Shown here: one piece after another, positions 4,071-7,568 of the stretch
Layout: the number at the start of each line of letters is the position of its first letter
How positions within the stretch are numbered: the stretch's first letter is position 1
DNA from: Bacteroidales bacterium UBA714
GTDB taxonomy: Bacteria; Bacteroidota; Bacteroidia; Bacteroidales; UBA932
Direction: 5' to 3'
NCBI GenBank assembly: GCA_002298075.1
Contig: DBLW01000130.1
Span: 1-7,568 of the forward strand
Length of the DNA stretch: 7,568 nucleotides
The notes under the pieces: generated by a model
What the model was told of the DNA's origin: nothing
The model's database searches: none
What the model saw: only the letters and a program-made list of their open reading frames with translations
Translations under genes and position numbers: made by a program

Positions 4071-6212
4071 ATGAACAGAGAACAGGCGGAAATAAGGATA
4101 AGCGAACTGAGAGACCTCTTAAATGAGGCCAACAGGCGGTACTATGTTGACAGCTCTCCGATGATGAGCGACTATGAATTCGACATGCGCATGAAAGAGC
4201 TGGAAGCTCTCGAGCAGGAGTTTCCGGACCTGGCAAGCCCTGATTCCCCTACCCTTAAAGTCGGCAGCGACCTCAGCGGCACAGGCACGATCTTCCCTGA
4301 TTTTCCTGACATGAATTCCAGGCCGGGGCGTGCAAAGGGCAGCAAAAGCAAATCCGTCCGCACAGGAGGCAATGCCAAAGAATTTGAACAATATCCCCAT
4401 AAATATCCGATGCTGTCCCTTGGCAACACATACGACATAACGGAAGTGGAAGCCTTTGCGGACAGGGCAGCCAAAAGCATAGGAAACGCATTCACATACA
4501 GCTGTGAGCTGAAATTCGACGGCACGGCGATATGCCTTACATACCGCAACGGCAAATTGTTCAGGGCACTTACCCGTGGAGACGGAACGGTCGGTGATGA
4601 TGTGACTGAAAATGTCCGCCATATCGGAAACATACCGCAGGAGCTGAAAGTTCCTGAAGGCTTCTTCCCCACCCTGCTTGAAAGCCGGCCCTGGCCGGAA
4701 GAGTTTGAGATACGCGGAGAGATTTACATGCCGTGGGCCGCTTTTGAAAGACTAAATATAGAGAGGCAGCGCGATGAGGAACAGCTTTTTGCGAACCCGC
4801 GCAACGCCGCGTCAGGCTCTCTGAAGCTCATTGACAGTTCAATGATTGCGAACAGGGGACTTGAATGCACTCTTTACCATGTCCTCGGAGAAGACCTTCC
4901 GTTCTCAACCCATGACCAGGCACTTAAAGCAGCCGGAAGCTGGGGGCTGCCAGTATCGGACAAAAGGAAAATCTGCCGCAGCATAGCAGACATAGAAGAG
5001 TTCATCGCATATTGGGACACGCAGCGCAAGACGCTGCCTTTTGCCACGGACGGTATAGTCATAAAGGTAAATGAGCTTCCGTACCAGGAAGAGCTTGGAT
5101 ATACCGCCAAGTTCCCGCGCTGGGCTGTAGCATACAAATTCAAGGCTGAACAGGCCTTGACCAAGCTCATTTCAGTTGATTACCAGGTAGGAAGGACAGG
5201 AGCGGTGACACCGGTGGCCAATCTGGAGCCGGTCCTGCTCAGCGGAACTGTCGTAAAACGCGCGTCTCTACACAATGAAGACCAGATGAAGCTGCTCGAC
5301 GTACACATCGGAGACTATGTATATGTAGAGAAAGGAGGGGAAATCATCCCCAAGATAACGGCAGTCGAGATGACCAAAAGACCGGACGGCGCACCGGTGC
5401 CGCATTTCCCGGACACCTGTCCTGACTGCGGGACAAGCCTGGTCAGGGACAGCGAGGAAGCAAAGGCATTCTGCCCGAACACGGGAGGCTGCCCTACCCA
5501 GATAAAAGAAAGGCTCATACACTTCCTCAGCCGCAAGGCAATGAATGTGATTGCAGGAGAAGCTACAATTGAGCAATTGTACAGCAGGGGCATGGTACTG
5601 AGCCCTGCGGACTTCTATGAACTTGACAAGGACAGCCTGCTTCAGCTCGAGGGATGGAAAGACCGCTCTGCGGAAAGATTCCTGAACAGTCTATCGGACT
5701 CAAAAAAGACAGGATTCGAAAAAGTCCTTTATGCCCTGGGGATAAGATATGTCGGTGAATCCACGGCAAAATCCGTGGCACGCCATTTCGGAAACATTGA
5801 CGCCATAGCATCTGCAAGCGTGGAAGAGCTTCTGAAAGTCGAGGACGTGGGCCAGGTGATTGCCGAAAGCATATATGCGTTCTTTGCAGATGAGCACAAT
5901 CTCAATACAGTCAGAAGGCTCAAGGATGCTGGGCTCAGGTTTGAGACAGACGGGGCACCGGCGAATTTGTCATCTGCACTGGAAGGCAAGACAATCGTAA
6001 TATCCGGCAATTTCAGCATATCACGCGACCAGATGAAGGCTCTGATAACATCACACGGCGGAAAGAACAGCGGCTCCATAAGCGGAAAGACATCATGGCT
6101 GCTCGCCGGAGAAAAGCCCGGACCGGAAAAACTGAAAAAGGCAGAAGCACTCGGAGTGCCTGTGATTAGTGAAGAGGAACTGATGGAAATATGCCGTGCG
6201 GAGGAAAAATGA
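4071..6212 (+). CDS. ligA: NAD-dependent DNA ligase LigA
   Basis: Seals nicks in replication and repair using NAD+ (EC 6.5.1.2). Numbering from the ATG at 4050, domain Ia has RRYYVDSSPMMSDYEFD (29-45). The nucleotidyltransferase domain has the adenylation site CELKFDG with Lys155, then IRGE (221-224), FANPRNAASGSLK (247-259) and DGIVIKV (334-340). The OB fold has VGRTGAVTPVANLEPV, and the zinc finger uses Cys457, 460, 475 and 481. Helix-hairpin-helix repeats follow, and a C-terminal BRCT domain spans about 643-716. All catalytic residues are present. I prefer the ATG at 4071 (MNREQAEIRISEL): family members begin a few residues before this helix, and the promoter leaves hardly any leader before 4050. 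The ATGs at 4050 and 4068 remain possible. At 713 residues it is longer than the usual ~670, mostly because of a basic insertion at about 76-110. It overlaps the next gene by ATGA. Confidence 0.96.
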   Translation: MNREQAEIRISELRDLLNEANRRYYVDSSPMMSDYEFDMRMKELEALEQEFPDLASPDSPTLKVGSDLSGTGTIFPDFPDMNSRPGRAKGSKSKSVRTGGNAKEFEQYPHKYPMLSLGNTYDITEVEAFADRAAKSIGNAFTYSCELKFDGTAICLTYRNGKLFRALTRGDGTVGDDVTENVRHIGNIPQELKVPEGFFPTLLESRPWPEEFEIRGEIYMPWAAFERLNIERQRDEEQLFANPRNAASGSLKLIDSSMIANRGLECTLYHVLGEDLPFSTHDQALKAAGSWGLPVSDKRKICRSIADIEEFIAYWDTQRKTLPFATDGIVIKVNELPYQEELGYTAKFPRWAVAYKFKAEQALTKLISVDYQVGRTGAVTPVANLEPVLLSGTVVKRASLHNEDQMKLLDVHIGDYVYVEKGGEIIPKITAVEMTKRPDGAPVPHFPDTCPDCGTSLVRDSEEAKAFCPNTGGCPTQIKERLIHFLSRKAMNVIAGEATIEQLYSRGMVLSPADFYELDKDSLLQLEGWKDRSAERFLNSLSDSKKTGFEKVLYALGIRYVGESTAKSVARHFGNIDAIASASVEELLKVEDVGQVIAESIYAFFADEHNLNTVRRLKDAGLRFETDGAPANLSSALEGKTIVISGNFSISRDQMKALITSHGGKNSGSISGKTSWLLAGEKPGPEKLKKAEALGVPVISEEELMEICRAEEK

Positions 6213-7135
6213 AAAGGATTAGAGGCAACACACGCAAAATAAAAAACTTCCTTAGTGATGATATCTGGAACATAGACCTTGGCGAACTTTCCAAGGCCAA
6301 GGCCAGGTTCGTAAAATATCTCAAGGTCGTAATAATAACAATCAAGACATTCTCGGCCCAGAAAATCGGTTTCCAGGCCGTGGCACTGAGCTTTTTCAGC
6401 ACAATGTCAGTAGTTCCATTCATAGCGGTGGCCGTAGCCGTTACCGGAGGATTCGGCCTGTCCGGAAAACTGAAGGATCTGCTGTACCATAATTTTGAGA
6501 ACAGCCAGCAGATAATTGACGCCGTGCTCAATTCGGCTGAAAACATAATAAGCACGGCGCAAAGCAGCTTAATGGGGCTGATAAGCGCGCTACTCTTCGT
6601 GTGGATTGTAATATGGATGATGGTGTCCGTCGAAAGGGTCTTCAACAATGTATGGAAAGTGCGGAAATCAAGACGGCTCCTGAAGAGAGTGCCTTTCTAT
6701 TTGGCAGTGCTTCTCATCTCGCCTTTCGTGATAATGGTGTTTTTCGCAGGTTCGTTCATCTATTCCAACGCACTTGAATACATCGGACTTGACATGGAGG
6801 CTCTGAGCGCATTCAAGACCCTGCTCACTTGGGTACTTTTCGCGGCAGTGGCCATACTGACATTCTCGGCAATGTACAAGTTCATACCTAATGCAAAGGT
6901 GTACTATTCCAATGCCCTCAGGGCGGCTGTGCTCTCAGGGGCGGCATTTACCGTAGTCCAATACCTTTACCTTGAGACGCAGGTCTTCGTGACAAGACTG
7001 AACGCAATATACGGAGCATTCGCCGCCGTACCGCTTTTCATGGTATGGATTAACATCGGCTGGTTCATAATCCTCATCGGAGCGGAATTGTCATACGCAT
7101 TCCAGCATGTGGACAACTATAACATTGAAGTATAA
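6209..7135 (+). CDS. YihY/BrkB-family inner-membrane protein
   Basis: A 308-residue polytopic membrane protein. From the ATG at 6209, hydrophobic segments fall at about 55-80, 121-141, 161-185, 204-226, 236-256 and 268-292, giving six likely membrane spans after a basic N-terminus. The C-terminal stretch NAIYGAFAAVPLFMVWINIG followed by WFIILIGAELSYAFQ is the hallmark of the YihY/virulence factor BrkB family. The family was once called ribonuclease BN by mistake; its transport or membrane role is still poorly defined. The ATG at 6209 is chosen over one at 6191 because GGAGG lies five bases before it and it overlaps the ligA stop as ATGA, implying translational coupling with ligA. The six-residue extension from 6191 adds nothing conserved. 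No internal promoter is evident. Confidence 0.88.
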   Translation: MKRIRGNTRKIKNFLSDDIWNIDLGELSKAKARFVKYLKVVIITIKTFSAQKIGFQAVALSFFSTMSVVPFIAVAVAVTGGFGLSGKLKDLLYHNFENSQQIIDAVLNSAENIISTAQSSLMGLISALLFVWIVIWMMVSVERVFNNVWKVRKSRRLLKRVPFYLAVLLISPFVIMVFFAGSFIYSNALEYIGLDMEALSAFKTLLTWVLFAAVAILTFSAMYKFIPNAKVYYSNALRAAVLSGAAFTVVQYLYLETQVFVTRLNAIYGAFAAVPLFMVWINIGWFIILIGAELSYAFQHVDNYNIEV

Positions 7136-7164
7136 TACAGACATCCGGGTCTGGCTGAGGAGAA

Positions 7165-7233
7165 ATGTTCATATACGCGGAGAGCATGATTGACCGTGCC
7201 GGGGCAGATGACTGTAAAAGAAGTATAACATAA
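7165..7233 (+). CDS. possible 22-residue leader peptide ORF
   Basis: An ATG at 7165 preceded closely by GAGGAG opens 22 codons (MFIYAESMIDRAG, then ADDCKRSIT) ending at TAA 7231-7233, 13 bases before the RelA/SpoT start. It has a better ribosome-binding site than most genes here. It resembles no family I know and has no repeated codons suggestive of attenuation. It may be chance, or it may feed ribosomes to the next gene. Confidence 0.25.
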   Translation: MFIYAESMIDRAGADDCKRSIT

Positions 7234-7246
7234 CAACAGGACAATA

Positions 7247-7568
7247 ATGGGTAAAATATCGGAATTTACTCAACAGGACCATGAAGTCATTGCAAGAGAC
7301 TATGCGGACCTGAAGGAAGCGGCACGGAAAAGATGCTCCAACATAAAGGAGCTTGAGGTCGTGCAAAAAGCCTTTGACTTTGCCAATGAAGCGCACAAGG
7401 GCGTCAGAAGACGCTCCGGTGAGCCGTATATCCTGCACCCGATAGCTGTTGCAAAGATTGTCGTAAGCAATATAGGGCTCGGCTACAAGTCTATAGTGGC
7501 AGCCTTGCTGCATGATGTCGTGGAAGACACCGACTATACCGTAGATGACCTGCGCAGCCTGTTCGGCG
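7247..7568 (+). CDS. RelA/SpoT-family (p)ppGpp synthetase/hydrolase, N-terminal part
   Basis: Only the first 107 codons are in the window; the gene runs off the right edge. The visible part is the N-terminal HD hydrolase domain. It includes AFDFANEAHKGVRRRSGEPY (about 46-65), then ILHPIAVAKIV, and LLHDVVEDTDYTVDDL (about 87-102). The H of ILHP and the HD and ED pairs of LLHDVVEDT are metal- and substrate-binding residues of active SpoT-type hydrolases. All are present, so ppGpp hydrolysis should be functional. Synthetase, TGS and ACT domains would lie beyond the edge, so whether it is bifunctional cannot be seen. The ATG at 7247 is the first after an in-frame TAA at 7226-7228. No TAnnTTTG element is visible in the 111-base gap after yihY and no terminator separates them, so it may be read from the ligA promoter. 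Confidence 0.9.
   Translation, partial: MGKISEFTQQDHEVIARDYADLKEAARKRCSNIKELEVVQKAFDFANEAHKGVRRRSGEPYILHPIAVAKIVVSNIGLGYKSIVAALLHDVVEDTDYTVDDLRSLFG

Noticed and set aside
4119..4672. Two long overlapping ORFs on the - strand (167 and 166 codons)
   Set aside because: Both lie opposite the conserved ligA coding frame and show no domain; they reflect codon bias of ligA.
6191..6208. Upstream ATG at 6191 for the YihY-family gene
   Set aside because: It lacks a ribosome-binding site and adds six unconserved residues, whereas the ATG at 6209 has GGAGG and an ATGA overlap with ligA.
7138..7153. CAGAC...GTCTG hairpin after yihY as a terminator
   Set aside because: Only five pairs and no T-run follow; not enough to call termination.

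Overview
The window looks like a piece of a Bacteroidota (probably Bacteroidales) chromosome. Several intergenic regions carry the Bacteroidetes -7 promoter element TAnnTTTG (TAAATTTG, TATCTTTG, TAATTTTG). Start codons mostly sit behind A-rich leaders rather than strong Shine-Dalgarno sites. The housekeeping proteins (PPi-type phosphofructokinase, NAD-dependent DNA ligase, YihY/BrkB membrane protein, RelA/SpoT enzyme) read like members of that phylum. The genus cannot be fixed from the sequence alone.

The window has two halves. Positions 1 to about 2560 form an AT-richer accessory patch that appears to be decaying. It begins on the + strand with a compact DUF3791 / DUF3990 / DUF3791-like gene trio. 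The DUF3990 member carries H...GKGFYLT motifs typical of ADP-ribosyltransferase folds. The first two genes of the trio are each broken by a reading-frame change; the third is open. Next, on the - strand, come the last ~39 codons of what looks like a tyrosine recombinase, an intact Abi-family (Abi_2, HEPN RNase-like) gene, and a small double zinc-ribbon gene split by a frameshift. Just 3' of the abi stop there is a near-perfect Bacteroidetes promoter (TTTG-N19-TAAATTTG), followed at once by a hairpin with a U-tract. Together these could specify a ~45-50 nt RNA. A long leader before the zinc-ribbon gene contains about five units of a 10-bp tandem repeat.

Positions about 2560 to 7568 are core chromosome. 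The PPi-dependent 6-phosphofructokinase is on the - strand and ends in a clear intrinsic terminator. It is divergent from a + strand series: ligA, a yihY-family gene overlapping ligA by ATGA, and the first 107 codons of a RelA/SpoT (p)ppGpp synthetase/hydrolase that runs off the end. The core genes are intact. The oddities there are a basic, low-complexity insertion in LigA and a 22-codon ORF with a good ribosome-binding site just before the RelA/SpoT gene.

The core genes are unrelated in pathway (glycolysis, DNA joining, membrane protein, stringent response). The accessory half looks like the remains of a mobile or defence island holding possible ADP-ribosylation and HEPN-type toxin modules. 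The best candidate for something undescribed is the Abi HEPN gene with its adjacent promoter-hairpin unit. No database search was possible, so family names rest on motif recognition.
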